Of a DNA stretch of 64,000 nt, positions 8,535 to 17,319 are shown one piece after another. The notes below the pieces were generated by a model. The model was not told where the DNA came from. It was given only the letters and a program-made list of their open reading frames with translations, and did no database searches. Position 1 is the first letter of the stretch. Every line of letters starts with the position of its first letter. The stretch comes from Halofilum ochraceum. Lineage in GTDB: Bacteria; Pseudomonadota; Gammaproteobacteria; XJ16; Halofilaceae. The position numbers and the translations under genes were made by a program. The stretch covers positions 1 to 64,000 of the forward strand of contig NZ_LVEG02000007.1 in assembly GCF_001614315.2 (NCBI RefSeq), read 5' to 3'.

Positions 8535-9296
8535 TCAGTGCCGGAGCACCCGGGACAGGAACGCCTGGGTCCGTTTGTGTTGCGGGTTGTCGAAGACGTT
8601 CTCCGGGGGGCCCTGTTCGACGATCTGGCCGTCGTGGATATAGATCGCGCGGTGCGCCACCTCGCGGGCGAAGCCCATTTCATGGGTGACGATCATCATG
8701 GTCATGCCCTCGCGGGCGAGTTCCCGCATCACGTCCAGTACCTCGCCGATCATCTCCGGATCCAGCGCCGAGGTAGGCTCGTCGAAGAGCATCACTTTGG
8801 GTTCCATCGCCAGTGATCGCGCGATAGCCACCCGCTGCTGCTGGCCACCGGAGAGCTGACTCGGATACTTGTCGGCCTGATCGCCGATGCCAACACGGTC
8901 CAGCAGGCGGCGCGCATTCTCGGTCGCCTGTTCGCGCGACCAGCCGCGGACCTTCATCGGGGCCAGCGTAATGTTGTCCAGCACCTTGCGGTGCGGGAAC
9001 AGATTGAACTGCTGGAAGACCATGCCGACCTCGGTGCGGATGGCCTGCAGGGCACTGCCGCCTCCGCCGTTCGGAAGCAGTCGGTATCCATCCACTTCGA
9101 TGGCGCCTGCCTGGAATGGTTCCAGGCCATTGACGCAGCGGATGAGCGTCGACTTGCCGGATCCACTGGCGCCGATGACCACGATGACCTCACCGGGATC
9201 GACGGAGAGTTCAACGTCCTGCAGCACATGGAGGCTGCCGAAGTGTTTGTTCACGTTTTCCATGCGGACGATGGGTTCGTCGGTTCGCTCGCTCAC
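8535..9296 (-). CDS. Polar amino acid ABC transporter ATP-binding protein
   Basis: A 253-residue ATPase of the GlnQ/ArtP/HisP group that powers amino acid import. It has Walker [10 protein letters not shown] (42-50), the Q-loop glutamine at 95, signature LSGGQ (148-152), Walker B VMLFDE (168-173) and switch histidine H205 in IVTHEMGF. It starts 15 bases after the permease stop, so both are translated from one message. With a single permease and one binding protein the system probably works as a permease homodimer. Confidence 0.93.
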   Translation of the reverse strand: MSERTDEPIVRMENVNKHFGSLHVLQDVELSVDPGEVIVVIGASGSGKSTLIRCVNGLEPFQAGAIEVDGYRLLPNGGGGSALQAIRTEVGMVFQQFNLFPHRKVLDNITLAPMKVRGWSREQATENARRLLDRVGIGDQADKYPSQLSGGQQQRVAIARSLAMEPKVMLFDEPTSALDPEMIGEVLDVMRELAREGMTMMIVTHEMGFAREVAHRAIYIHDGQIVEQGPPENVFDNPQHKRTQAFLSRVLRH

Positions 9297-9311
9297 TTCG
9301 GGGCTCCCGAT

Positions 9312-9980
9312 TCAGGCTCGGCCGGCGGCGCCGCGGCGCTCGTATAATCGCAGAAGTAACGAAAGGCTCAGGGTGATGACCAGATAGAGCATCGCCACCA
9401 TGAAATAGGTCTCCAGCGCCGAGAAGGTATCGGCGATGTAGATCTGGCCCTCACGCACCAGCTCGCCCACGCCGATCACGGAGAACAGCGAAGTGTCCTT
9501 GAGACTGATGATGGCCTGGTTGCCCAGCGGCGGGACCATGCGCCGGAGGGCCTGGGGCCAGATGATGTAGTAGAAGGTCTGGGTGCGCGAGAGGCCGATC
9601 GAGAGGCCGGCCTCCTTCTGGCCGCGTTCGATGGACTGGACACCGCCACGAACGATCTCGGAAATGTAGGCGCCGGCGTTGAGTGCGATCGCCACGATGC
9701 TGGCGGTGATCTTGTCGATGGGACCGCCGAGGAGCTGGGGCATGCCATAGAAGATGAACAGCACCTGCACCAGGACCGGCGTGCCGCGAAAGATCTCGAT
9801 GTAGGCGATGGCCGGGGCCCGCACCAGCCGTGACGGCGCGATGCTCAGCAGCCCGAACAGGATGCCGATGAAGAAGCCGATGAACAGGCCGCCGCCGGCG
9901 ATGGCGACCGTCCACGGCAAGCCCTGGATGAGGTATGGCAGCGCATTGAACGCCGCCTGCCAGTCGAACTGGAATTCCAC
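9312..9980 (-). CDS. Polar amino acid ABC transporter permease
   Basis: A 222-residue inner-membrane permease of the HisM/GlnP type. It has the family opening LPYLIQGLPWTVAIAGGGL, the conserved YIEIFRGTPVLVQVLFIFYG segment and the EAA loop (EAGLSIGLSRTQTFYYIIWPQALR) that docks on the ATPase. It forms an operon with the downstream ATPase gene. A perfect palindrome lies between it and the upstream binding-protein gene. Confidence 0.92.
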   Translation of the reverse strand: MEFQFDWQAAFNALPYLIQGLPWTVAIAGGGLFIGFFIGILFGLLSIAPSRLVRAPAIAYIEIFRGTPVLVQVLFIFYGMPQLLGGPIDKITASIVAIALNAGAYISEIVRGGVQSIERGQKEAGLSIGLSRTQTFYYIIWPQALRRMVPPLGNQAIISLKDTSLFSVIGVGELVREGQIYIADTFSALETYFMVAMLYLVITLSLSLLLRLYERRGAAGRA

Positions 9981-10050
9981 GTCGTCTCCCGTTTCGTTGG
10001 GGTGCGTGGTAATTACGGCCGCCTGATCGGCGGCCGGATGAGAGAGATCC

Positions 10051-10078
10051 GCGGCCCGTCACGCGCGTGACGGGCCGC
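10051..10078 (-). terminator. Perfect 14-bp palindromic stem between binding-protein and permease genes
   Basis: The left arm GCGGCCCGTCACGC and right arm GCGTGACGGGCCGC are perfectly complementary with no spacer. The element begins nine bases after the binding-protein stop. It is probably an intercistronic stem-loop that stabilises the binding-protein message or partly terminates transcription, giving more binding protein than permease. Confidence 0.6.
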
Positions 10079-10087
10079 GTCATGCCA

Positions 10088-10864
10088 TCAGCTGTCGTCC
10101 GGCAGGGAGCCGAACCACTTCTTGTAGATCTCGTCGTAGGTGCCGTCTTCCTTCATCGATGCCAGGGCCTCGTTGACGTCATCCACCCACTCGCTGCCCT
10201 CGACGAGCGCGAGTCCGTACTGCTGGCCCTCGTAGAGCGGGCCGACGGTCTTGACCTGTTCCTTGCCCTTGGTCTGGGCGAAGTAGCCGACATTGGGGGC
10301 GTCGTAGAACACCGCATCGACCGCGCCACCGAGCAGGGCCTGATACATGTCGGAACTGCCCGGATACGGCTCAACGCCGACATCATCGCTCAGCTCATTG
10401 CGCAGGTAGTCGTGGCTGGTGCTGCCGGTCTTGGTGCCGACACTCTTGCCGGCAAGATCCTCTACCGTCTTGATGGAGTCATCATCGGCCATGACCAGCA
10501 GGCGCAGACCGGAGTCGTAGTATGGGTCCGAGAAATCGACCACCTCTTCACGCTCTTCGGTGATCGTGATGCCGGCGATGGCGATCTGTTTGTTGCCGGT
10601 CTGCAGAGCGGGGATGATGCCCTGGAAGTCCATCGTCTCCAGCTCGTAGTCGAACCCGGCGCGTTTGGCCACCTCGGCGAGGATGTCCATGTCGAAGCCG
10701 ACCATCTCGCCGGTCTCGCGGTCGCGCAACTCGAAAGGCACAAAGCTCGGATCAGTGACTGCATCCAGGGTGGTCTTATCCTGGCCCCAGGCGACACCCG
10801 AGGCGGTCAGGGCGGCGACCATGCAGCCGAGCAGGGACAATCCGCGCAAAGCTTTGATGTTCAT
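10088..10864 (-). CDS. Periplasmic substrate-binding protein of a polar amino acid ABC transporter
   Basis: A 258-residue SBP_bac_3 family protein that captures an amino acid in the periplasm. The signal peptide covers about residues 1-28 (MNIKALRGLSLLGCMVAALT onward, cut near AWG-QD). The mature part has the family motifs VPFELRDRETGEMVGFDMDI and the hinge-region DFSDPYYDSG and GTKTGSTSHDYL. The ATG at 10864 has an ideal AAGGAGAT Shine-Dalgarno. It is first in the operon binding protein-permease-ATPase (-DUF1223). The ligand is not certain; the motif set fits a polar amino acid such as Gln, His or Arg. Confidence 0.92.
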   Translation of the reverse strand: MNIKALRGLSLLGCMVAALTASGVAWGQDKTTLDAVTDPSFVPFELRDRETGEMVGFDMDILAEVAKRAGFDYELETMDFQGIIPALQTGNKQIAIAGITITEEREEVVDFSDPYYDSGLRLLVMADDDSIKTVEDLAGKSVGTKTGSTSHDYLRNELSDDVGVEPYPGSSDMYQALLGGAVDAVFYDAPNVGYFAQTKGKEQVKTVGPLYEGQQYGLALVEGSEWVDDVNEALASMKEDGTYDEIYKKWFGSLPDDS

Positions 10865-11259
10865 ACCGATCTCCTTGGTTGATCGCTGTGCGAAATGGGT
10901 CGACCATTCCGATGCCACGCAACCATCGCGCTATATGGGGCGCGCGTCAACTCGCTTGTCCACCCCCGGGCATGAGGGTTTCTGCCGATAGCGATTAAAA
11001 AGAATGCAGGATCAGTGGTTTGCAGTTGTACGTGGTGACCGGCGCAGTCGAGCGTGAGCGCCGTGTACCCGGTGATACGTGGTAGCCGGAGATCGTCGAC
11101 CGGAGATGATTTCGGGTTCGACGGACCGTCTTTTATTCCGGACAATCCGATCGATCGGGCGCGGATGGATATGGCATCGGCGTTGTACGATACCTGCGCT
11201 TATGGCGCGATGGCACGGATCGTCGGGTATGAGCGGATATCGTCGCCGTTTCCCGGGAG
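10865..11259. other. Divergent intergenic region, no recognisable element
   Basis: These 395 bases separate the minus-strand ABC operon from the plus-strand dehydratase gene and must hold both promoters. Apart from the strong Shine-Dalgarno at its left end and a small AT-richer patch near 10990-11005, I see no convincing -35/-10 pair, palindrome or small gene. Confidence 0.4.
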
Positions 11260-12213
11260 GTGATTATCCGTATCCCCGATTTTGATGACATATCGCTCGC
11301 CCGGGAACGGATCCGGCCATGGATCCACCGCACGCCCGTGCTGACCAGCGTCACGCTTGATCGCATGAGTGGCGCGCGGCTGTCGTTCAAGTGCGAGAAC
11401 CTGCAGAAGGCCGGTGCGTTCAAGGTGCGGGGCGCGACCAACGCCGTCTACAGCCTGGACGACGCCCAGGCATCGCGCGGCGTCGCGACCCATTCGTCAG
11501 GGAATCACGGCCTCGCCTTGAGCCGCGCCGCCGGCTGCCGGGGCATCCGGGCGACGGTGGTGATGCCGCGCGGTGCCAGCCGCGCGAAATCCCGCGCCGT
11601 GGAGACGTATGGCGGCGAGATCGTCACCTGCGAGCCCACCATGGCGGCGCGGCAACGCACGCTGGCCGAAGTGATCGAGAGAACGGGAGCGGACGTCATC
11701 CATCCGTACAACGATGCCCGGGTAATCGCGGGACAGGCGACCTGCGCGCTGGAACTGCACGAGGATGCGGGGCCGTTCGATGCGGTCGTGGCGCCAATCG
11801 GTGGCGGGGGACTGATCAGCGGCACGGCGCTCACGCTCGCGGCCCTGGCGCCAGGGACCCGTATCTATGCCGCGGAGCCCGCGAACGCCGACGATGCGTA
11901 CCGCTCCCTGCAGGGTGGGCAGCTCGTCACGGCAGACGCACCCGATACCATCGCGGACGGACTGCGCGCGTCGCTTGGAGATATGACCTGGGAGATCGTC
12001 CGCGAACGTGTCACCGATGTGCTGCTGGCGAGTGAAGAAGAGATCGTCGATGCGATGCGTCTCGTCTGGGAGCGCATGAAGATCGTGATCGAACCGTCGA
12101 GTGCCGTCGCGATCGCGGTGATTCTCGCGCGCCCTGAATTGTTCCGGGATCAGCGTGTCGGCGTGATCCTCACCGGCGGCAACGTGGATCTGGACGACCT
12201 GCCCTGGAGCTGA
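11260..12213 (+). CDS. Threonine/serine dehydratase-like PLP enzyme
   Basis: A 317-residue fold-type II PLP enzyme related to biodegradative threonine dehydratase (deaminates Thr/Ser to the 2-oxoacid). The PLP lysine is K55 in AGAFKVRGA, the SSGNHG motif binds the substrate carboxylate, and GGGGL is the phosphate-binding loop. There is no C-terminal ACT-like regulatory domain, so it is the short catabolic form. The start is awkward. An in-frame TGA lies at 11230, and the only standard codon left is GTG at 11260, which is fused to the GGGAGG that should be its ribosome-binding site. The true start may therefore be unusual. Ectoine-pathway EutB-like or hydroxyamino-acid dehydratase activity is possible. 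Confidence 0.88.
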   Translation: MIIRIPDFDDISLARERIRPWIHRTPVLTSVTLDRMSGARLSFKCENLQKAGAFKVRGATNAVYSLDDAQASRGVATHSSGNHGLALSRAAGCRGIRATVVMPRGASRAKSRAVETYGGEIVTCEPTMAARQRTLAEVIERTGADVIHPYNDARVIAGQATCALELHEDAGPFDAVVAPIGGGGLISGTALTLAALAPGTRIYAAEPANADDAYRSLQGGQLVTADAPDTIADGLRASLGDMTWEIVRERVTDVLLASEEEIVDAMRLVWERMKIVIEPSSAVAIAVILARPELFRDQRVGVILTGGNVDLDDLPWS

Positions 12214-12238
12214 GCGACATGGGCCGGGGGGACTGGCG

Positions 12239-12727
12239 ATGAGCGTCGACAGCCTCACGATGTTCCTGGCGACGGGCATGGGCCTTGGCCATGTGCCGGG
12301 ACTGCCCGGGACCGCCGCTGCAATCGCTGGAGCCGTTCTGGCGGTCGGGCTGGGGTTGATGCGGCGGCGGGCCCGGTTGGCGGCGACGCTGGCGCTCGTG
12401 GTCCTTGCCGTACCCGTGTGCGAGTACGGTGGTCGGACGCTCGGCGGGGACGATACCCGCATTGTCGCCGATGAACTGCTGACGTTCCCGATTGCCACCG
12501 CGGTGTTGCCCGTGAATCATCATCCCGGTCTTTTCGTGGGCGTGTTCCTCACGAGCCGCATCCTCGATGGTCTCAAACCACCGCCCGCCCGGGCGGCCCA
12601 GCGGCTGCACGGGGGGCTCGGCATCATGCTCGACGATGCGGTCTCGAATCTGTGGTCATTGGCCCTCGGCGCGATCGGCTGGCGCGCCTGGAAACGGTGG
12701 AAGTGCGCCGGACGACCGGGCGAGTAG
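12239..12727 (+). CDS. pgpA: Phosphatidylglycerophosphatase A-like membrane protein
   Basis: A 162-residue membrane protein of the PgpA family, which dephosphorylates phosphatidylglycerol phosphate in phospholipid synthesis. Family landmarks are the N-terminal GMGLGHVPGLPGT, the acidic motif DTRIVADELL, the SRILDGLKPPPA segment and the terminal GGLGIMLDDAVSN. It is a divergent member: several hydrophobic positions and the exact DE motif differ from E. coli PgpA as I remember it. The ATG at 12239 follows a GGGGGGA sequence. It is 25 bases after the dehydratase gene. Confidence 0.8.
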   Translation: MSVDSLTMFLATGMGLGHVPGLPGTAAAIAGAVLAVGLGLMRRRARLAATLALVVLAVPVCEYGGRTLGGDDTRIVADELLTFPIATAVLPVNHHPGLFVGVFLTSRILDGLKPPPARAAQRLHGGLGIMLDDAVSNLWSLALGAIGWRAWKRWKCAGRPGE

Positions 12728-12849
12728 CGATCGATACCGGGAATGGCGCATCCTGACCAGCGCGTTGCCCGGGAGCGGACAATGCCCGGATCGAATTGGT
12801 TGGTGCCCCGGAGACAATCGGGGATCCGGCCCGGACGGGAGGTGACGAC

Positions 12850-13203
12850 ATGATCGGCACGATTGCCCTGTTGCTCGGGTTCCAGCTGGCCGGCGAGGTG
12901 GCGGTGCGCATGCTCGGGCTGCCCGTGCCCGGGCCGGTTGCGGGTATGCTCATGCTGTTCGTGGCGCTGGCGATACGCCGTGCCGTACCGGAGGAGGTCG
13001 CGACGGTCGCGAACGGTCTGCTCGCTCATCTCGCCCTCCTGTTCGTGCCGGCGGGCGTGGGCATTATCGCCCACACGGGACGGCTGGAAGGCATCTGGCC
13101 GATCCTGCTCGTGGTGCTGATCGCCAGTACCCTCATGGCCGTCGCCGTCACGGCCGTCACCCTGTCCGCCTTGCGGCGGCTCCAGCGGCGGGGTGGATCA
13201 TGA
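12850..13203 (+). CDS. CidA/LrgA family membrane protein
   Basis: A 117-residue protein with four predicted membrane spans, including the typical PVPGPVAGMLMLF motif of CidA/LrgA holin-like proteins. These pair with a CidB/LrgB partner and are linked to murein hydrolase export, overflow metabolism or, in some cases, small organic acid (pyruvate/glycolate-type) transport. The ATG at 12850 has a GGGAGGTG Shine-Dalgarno five bases away. Its stop overlaps the next gene's start by four bases (ATGA), so the two proteins are made together. Confidence 0.88.
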   Translation: MIGTIALLLGFQLAGEVAVRMLGLPVPGPVAGMLMLFVALAIRRAVPEEVATVANGLLAHLALLFVPAGVGIIAHTGRLEGIWPILLVVLIASTLMAVAVTAVTLSALRRLQRRGGS

Positions 13204-13928
13204 GCGAACTGTTCGAGATCTGGGTGTACCTCGCCGAGCGGCCGCTGGTCTGGCTCACCGTGACCGTGCTGGTGTACTGGGCGGCACACCGTCTTTATCT
13301 GCAATGTAACGAACTGGCCCTGCTGAACCCCGTGTTGATTGCCGTGGTGGTACTGGTCGGCATACTCATCGCGACCGACACGGAGTACGGCACCTATTTC
13401 GAGGGGGCCCAGTTCGTGCACTTTCTGCTCGGGCCGGCGACCGTGGCGTTGGCCGTCCCGCTGTACGGGCAGGCCCACCGGCTGCGGAAAATGGGTCTGC
13501 CGCTGGGGGTCGCCCTGATCGCGGGGTCGGTGACGGCGGTGGTGAGCGCGTTGGGTATCGGCTGGTTGCTGGGGCTCGAGGCGGACGTGCTGCGTTCGTT
13601 GATGCCGAAATCCGTCACGACCCCGGTTGCAATGGGCATCTCGGAGAAAATCGGTGGTCTGCCTTCGCTCACCGCCGTGCTCGTCATCCTGACCGGGATC
13701 ACCGGCGCGGTGCTGGCGATGCCGCTCCTGCACCTGCTCGGCTACGGTCCCGAGGACGCGACGGCCAAGGGGTTCGCACTGGGCGTCAGCGCGCACGGGA
13801 TCGGTACGGCGCGCGCTTTCCAGCACAGCGAGGAGGCGGGGGCGTTCGCCGGCCTCGGGATGGGACTCAACGCGCTGCTCACGGCGCTGCTGGTACCTCT
13901 CGTCGACGCGCTGATCGTGGCCTTGTGA
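13200..13928 (+). CDS. LrgB/CidB family membrane protein
   Basis: A 242-residue polytopic protein with the LrgB signatures LLGPATVALAVPLYGQ, LMPKSVTTPVAMGISE and the C-terminal GVSAHGIGTARAFQ. It is the obligate partner of the overlapping CidA/LrgA-type gene. Bacterial homologues modulate autolysis, and the plant homologue PLGG1 is a plastidic glycolate/glycerate transporter. With a glycolate oxidase operon in this window, an organic-acid transport role deserves consideration; that is inference. Confidence 0.9.
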   Translation: MSELFEIWVYLAERPLVWLTVTVLVYWAAHRLYLQCNELALLNPVLIAVVVLVGILIATDTEYGTYFEGAQFVHFLLGPATVALAVPLYGQAHRLRKMGLPLGVALIAGSVTAVVSALGIGWLLGLEADVLRSLMPKSVTTPVAMGISEKIGGLPSLTAVLVILTGITGAVLAMPLLHLLGYGPEDATAKGFALGVSAHGIGTARAFQHSEEAGAFAGLGMGLNALLTALLVPLVDALIVAL

Positions 13929-14066
13929 GGCTGCCGAACCGGCACGCGACAGTATTGTGCGTGGCGCGAGTGCGGTACGCTGCGCGCTGCACGCGGGGCA
14001 GGCTGAACGAGCGTGCAGCGATACCACCCTGGCGGGACCACCACTGACGACGGGAGCGCGATACCG

Positions 14067-15167
14067 GTGTCCGATTTCGGCTTCGAGCTTGAACCCAACA
14101 CCCGGCCAGCGAGCGACGATGCGCGCGCGGGGATCCTCGCCGACCCGGGCTTCGGGCGTTACTTCACGGACCACATGGCCCACGTCCGCTGGACGCAGGA
14201 CGGGGGCTGGCACGATCGCGTCGTGCGTCCCTATGCACCGCTCCAGCTCGATCCGGCGACCGCCGTGCTGCACTACGCCCAGGAAATCTTCGAGGGCATC
14301 AAGGCCTATCGCCATGCCGATGGCTCTGTCTGGGCCTTCCGCCCTGAGAAGAACGCGGAGCGCTTCCGCAACTCGGCGCGGCGGCTGGCGCTGCCGGAAC
14401 TCGACACCGAAACGTTCGTCAACTCGCTCAAGGCGCTGGTCAGCCGGGATGTCGACTGGGTGCCGACGCCGAGGAGTGCTGCCGACGAATCGAGTCTGTA
14501 CCTGCGGCCCTTCATGATCGCCAGCGAACCGTTCCTCGGTGTGCGGCCATCGACCGAGGTCGACTATTTCGTGATCGCCTCACCGGCCGCGGCGTATTTC
14601 CGGGGCGGGGTGCAGCCGGTTTCCATCTGGCTGTCCTCCGCGTATACGCGGGCCGCGCCGGGCGGCACCGGTGCCGCCAAGTGCGGTGGCAACTATGCGG
14701 CGTCGCTGGCCGCCCAGAAGGAGGCGGTGGCGCACGACTGTGACCAGGTCGCGTTCCTCGATGCCGTCGAGCACCGCTGGGTGGAGGAACTCGGCGGGAT
14801 GAACCTGTTCTTCGTGTTCCGTGATGGGCGCATCGTGACACCCGCGCTGACCGGTACCATCCTGGAAGGCGTGACGCGCGATTCCGTCCTGCAACTCGCG
14901 CGTGATGCCGGTTACGAGACCGAAGAGCGGCCGATCAGCATCGAGGAATGGCGTGAAACCGCCGCTTCCGGCGAACTCACCGAGGTGTTCGCCTGCGGCA
15001 CGGCCGCGGTGATCACGCCGGTCGGCGTCCTGTGCAGCGACAACGAACGGATCGTGTGCAGCCCGGAAAACGGTGGCGAGGCCGGTCTCACCCTGCGGAC
15101 CCGCCTGCTGGATCTGCAGTATGGTCGCAGTGCCGATCACAGGGGATGGCTGACGCGCCTGGCCTGA
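14067..15167 (+). CDS. ilvE: Branched-chain amino acid aminotransferase (type II)
   Basis: A 366-residue fold-type IV PLP enzyme transferring amino groups to or from leucine, isoleucine and valine. Motifs are PGFGRYFTDHM, the substrate-loop EIFEGIKAYR, SLYLRPFMIA, the PLP lysine in GAAKCGGNYA and the EELGGMNLFFV block. I prefer the GTG at 14067 (MSDFGFELEPN), which matches the usual N-terminus and has GGGAG upstream; another GTG at 14013 would add 18 residues without homology value. The gene is alone on its transcript; its stop is 44 bases from the convergent zinc-ribbon gene. Confidence 0.92.
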   Translation: MSDFGFELEPNTRPASDDARAGILADPGFGRYFTDHMAHVRWTQDGGWHDRVVRPYAPLQLDPATAVLHYAQEIFEGIKAYRHADGSVWAFRPEKNAERFRNSARRLALPELDTETFVNSLKALVSRDVDWVPTPRSAADESSLYLRPFMIASEPFLGVRPSTEVDYFVIASPAAAYFRGGVQPVSIWLSSAYTRAAPGGTGAAKCGGNYAASLAAQKEAVAHDCDQVAFLDAVEHRWVEELGGMNLFFVFRDGRIVTPALTGTILEGVTRDSVLQLARDAGYETEERPISIEEWRETAASGELTEVFACGTAAVITPVGVLCSDNERIVCSPENGGEAGLTLRTRLLDLQYGRSADHRGWLTRLA

Positions 15168-15211
15168 TCGCCGATCCCCGGATTCCACTTGCGCTCCATC
15201 CGAGGCCTGCC

Positions 15212-15499
15212 TCATTCTTTTCGATCGTCGTTCCGCTCACCGCGGATCAGCGCGAGCTTGCGCCGCCGGTACTCGTCTTCCTCGATCTCGCCGCGCCGTC
15301 GCATGTCCTCGAGGCGGCCCAGGTCCACGGTGCTCATATCGAGATCCTGACCGCAGCGGGGGCAGGCTGGTGTCCCGGGATGCGCCGCGAAGCCACAGCG
15401 CGCACAGACCAGACTCCCGCGGCGACGAGGCCGGAACAGGTACCAGGCGGCGCCGATCAGTGCGATGAGCGCGATGATGCGCCAAATGCCGGAATCCAT
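15212..15499 (-). CDS. Membrane-anchored zinc-ribbon protein with SHOCT domain
   Basis: A 95-residue protein with one N-terminal membrane span (about residues 6-22), then a zinc ribbon built from C32-x2-C35 and C46-x2-C49. A short SHOCT-type helix pair, RLEDMRRRGEIEEDEYRRRK, follows (about 60-80). SHOCT domains are thought to mediate oligomerisation or protein contacts. The ATG at 15499 has GGGAG upstream; a longer frame to 15604 overlaps the LysR gene and has no family features. Function unknown. Confidence 0.8.
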   Translation of the reverse strand: MDSGIWRIIALIALIGAAWYLFRPRRRGSLVCARCGFAAHPGTPACPRCGQDLDMSTVDLGRLEDMRRRGEIEEDEYRRRKLALIRGERNDDRKE

Positions 15500-15554
15500 G
15501 GGTGACTCCCCGTGTCGTTCGGTGTCGCGTTGAGCCCAGTCTGCCAGTTGCGAT

Positions 15555-16484
15555 CTACGGCTGGATTCGCTCGTCCCCGGCCACGGATGTCGCCACCGCC
15601 TCACGGATCATTTCGACCAGCCGCCGCGCGCCGGGACCGACCGTATCCGGATCGGCGGTGGCCAGATACAGGGTGGCCCAGCGCTCCCCGCCCTCGCTGA
15701 GCGGCAGGGGGCGGAGCTGGTCCGATGCCAGTTCCTCGCGGATCAGGTCTTCCGCGTACCAGGCGAACCCGAGGCCCATGCAGGCGGCGCGGATCGAGGT
15801 GGCCTTGTGGCTTACGGTCCAGCGTTGCTCCGTGATCTCGCGGGCCGTGTCCGTCCCGCGGCGGGTGGCCGTGTCGCGCACGAACAAATGCCGGTGCTCG
15901 CGCAGATCCTGGTGGGTCAGCGTGCGGCCCAGCTGGTGCAGTGGATGGGAGGGGGCAGCCACGGCGATGAAGCGGACATGCATCAACGGGTCGCCGACGT
16001 AGCCGGGTGGAACCCGCGAGCAGATGGCGAGCTGCACCTGGCCTTCGCCCAGCAGCTCTTCGGTGCCTCCGAGGACGGACTCATAGAGTTCGATCCGTGT
16101 ATCCGGGCGTTCTTCCGCGAATCGCTGCAGGCATTGCAGCAGCAGCCAGGTCGGGAACACGATCTCCACTGCCAGGCGCAGTTCGGGCTCCTGGCCTCCG
16201 GCGAGTGCGGCGGCGGTCCGTTCAACGCGTTCGGATTCGCGCAGCAGGGCCTTGCCGCGGCGATACAGTACGCGGCCGGCCTCGGTCAGGGCCGCCCGGC
16301 GTCCCTCCAGTTCGAATACGTCAACGCCGAGTTGTTCCTCGATCTTGCGCACGGCGTAGCTGATCGTGGACTGGGTCCGGTGCAGCTCTTCCGCGGCCTG
16401 GGCGTAACCACCGGCGTCAACCACGGCGACGAGCGCCTGCCATTGGTCGAGCGTGACGCGGGAACGGTTCATAAATCGATCCAT
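15555..16484 (-). CDS. LysR family transcriptional regulator
   Basis: A 309-residue regulator with an N-terminal winged helix-turn-helix (TLDQWQALVAVVDAGGYAQA then HRTQSTISYAVRKIEEQLG) and a C-terminal periplasmic-binding-like effector domain. It is divergent from the azoreductase gene with 85 bases between them, the classic arrangement for a LysR protein controlling its neighbour. Two starts are possible, ATG at 16484 (MDRFMNRS) and ATG at 16472 (MNRSRV). A T-N11-A palindrome covers the first, so the shorter form may be the real one. Confidence 0.92.
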   Translation of the reverse strand: MDRFMNRSRVTLDQWQALVAVVDAGGYAQAAEELHRTQSTISYAVRKIEEQLGVDVFELEGRRAALTEAGRVLYRRGKALLRESERVERTAAALAGGQEPELRLAVEIVFPTWLLLQCLQRFAEERPDTRIELYESVLGGTEELLGEGQVQLAICSRVPPGYVGDPLMHVRFIAVAAPSHPLHQLGRTLTHQDLREHRHLFVRDTATRRGTDTAREITEQRWTVSHKATSIRAACMGLGFAWYAEDLIREELASDQLRPLPLSEGGERWATLYLATADPDTVGPGARRLVEMIREAVATSVAGDERIQP

Positions 16485-16490
16485 TCGATT
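16474..16490. promoter_or_regulatory. Candidate LysR operator
   Basis: The arms AATCG (16474-16478) and CGATT (16486-16490) are perfectly complementary around seven bases and contain a T-N11-A core (T at 16476, A at 16488), the LysR box pattern. It lies in the regulator/azoreductase divergent region and overlaps the upstream start codon of the regulator. Confidence 0.4.
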
Positions 16491-16569
16491 GGTTTTGGCG
16501 AAATAATCCGCTTTTTTATCGTTCTGATCAATCGTTTAATGCGCGCACATCAACCGGAAGGAGTGCGTC

Positions 16570-17172
16570 ATGAAAACGATTCTGCAGCTCAACAACAGCG
16601 TGTTCAGCGATGAAGGGCAGTCTTCTCGCCTGGCGGACGCGTTCGTCGCACGCGCCCGGGCCGACGAACCCGGGGTCCGCGTGATTCGCCGCGACCTCGC
16701 CGAATACCCGGTACCGCATCTCAATCAGCAGACGTTTTTCGCCGGCCTGACGGCCGCCGATGAGCGCACCACCGAGCAGGCGCGGGCGGCGGCCCACGCG
16801 GATACGCTGGTCCAGGAACTGCAGGAAGCGGACACGGTGGTGATCGGTGTGCCGGTCTACAATTTCCTTGTTCCGTCGACGCTCAAGGCGTGGTTCGATC
16901 ATGTCGCCCGCGCCGGCACGACGTTCCGGTATACGGAGAATGGCCCCGAGGGACTGCTCGAAGGCAAGCGCGCCTACGTGTTCGTCACCAGCGGCGGCCA
17001 GTACGCCGGCACCGATATCGATTTCGCCGCGCCCTACCTCCAGCATATGCTCGGGTTCCTCGGGATCACCGATGTCACGGTGACGCGCGCGGAAGGCCTG
17101 GCGATGGGGGAGGAAACCAGTCAGGCGGCGCTGGAATCGGCCCGCGAGCGGATCGACCGCCTCGCCGCGTGA
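16570..17172 (+). CDS. azoR: FMN-dependent NADH-azoreductase
   Basis: A 200-residue flavodoxin-fold quinone/azo reductase that uses NADH and FMN. The N-terminal phosphate-binding region LQLNNSVFSDEGQSSRLADA, the VPVYNFLVPSTLKAWFDHV flavin-binding motif and FVTSGGQYAG are characteristic of AzoR. The length matches E. coli AzoR. The Shine-Dalgarno GGAAGGAG precedes the ATG. The divergent LysR regulator at 15555-16484 is probably its activator in response to quinones or electrophiles. Confidence 0.94.
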   Translation: MKTILQLNNSVFSDEGQSSRLADAFVARARADEPGVRVIRRDLAEYPVPHLNQQTFFAGLTAADERTTEQARAAAHADTLVQELQEADTVVIGVPVYNFLVPSTLKAWFDHVARAGTTFRYTENGPEGLLEGKRAYVFVTSGGQYAGTDIDFAAPYLQHMLGFLGITDVTVTRAEGLAMGEETSQAALESARERIDRLAA

Positions 17173-17194
17173 CCGGCGTTCCCCTCTGGGGCTC

Positions 17195-17224
17195 ATGGGG
17201 CGGCAGCGCCCGCTGCCGCCCCAT
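17195..17224 (+). terminator. Stem-loop after azoR
   Basis: The arms ATGGGGCGGCAGCG (17195-17208) and CGCTGCCGCCCCAT (17211-17224) are perfectly complementary. The structure starts 22 bases after the azoreductase stop; it lacks a T run, so termination may be partial. Confidence 0.6.
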
Positions 17225-17319
17225 GGCCTGCTGACCCCGGATATCCGGCGCCTGGTTGGGGTGCGGGCAGGCAACCCGTGTATCCTTGGCCGCCCACTCA
17301 GGCTGACCGGGAGATGATC

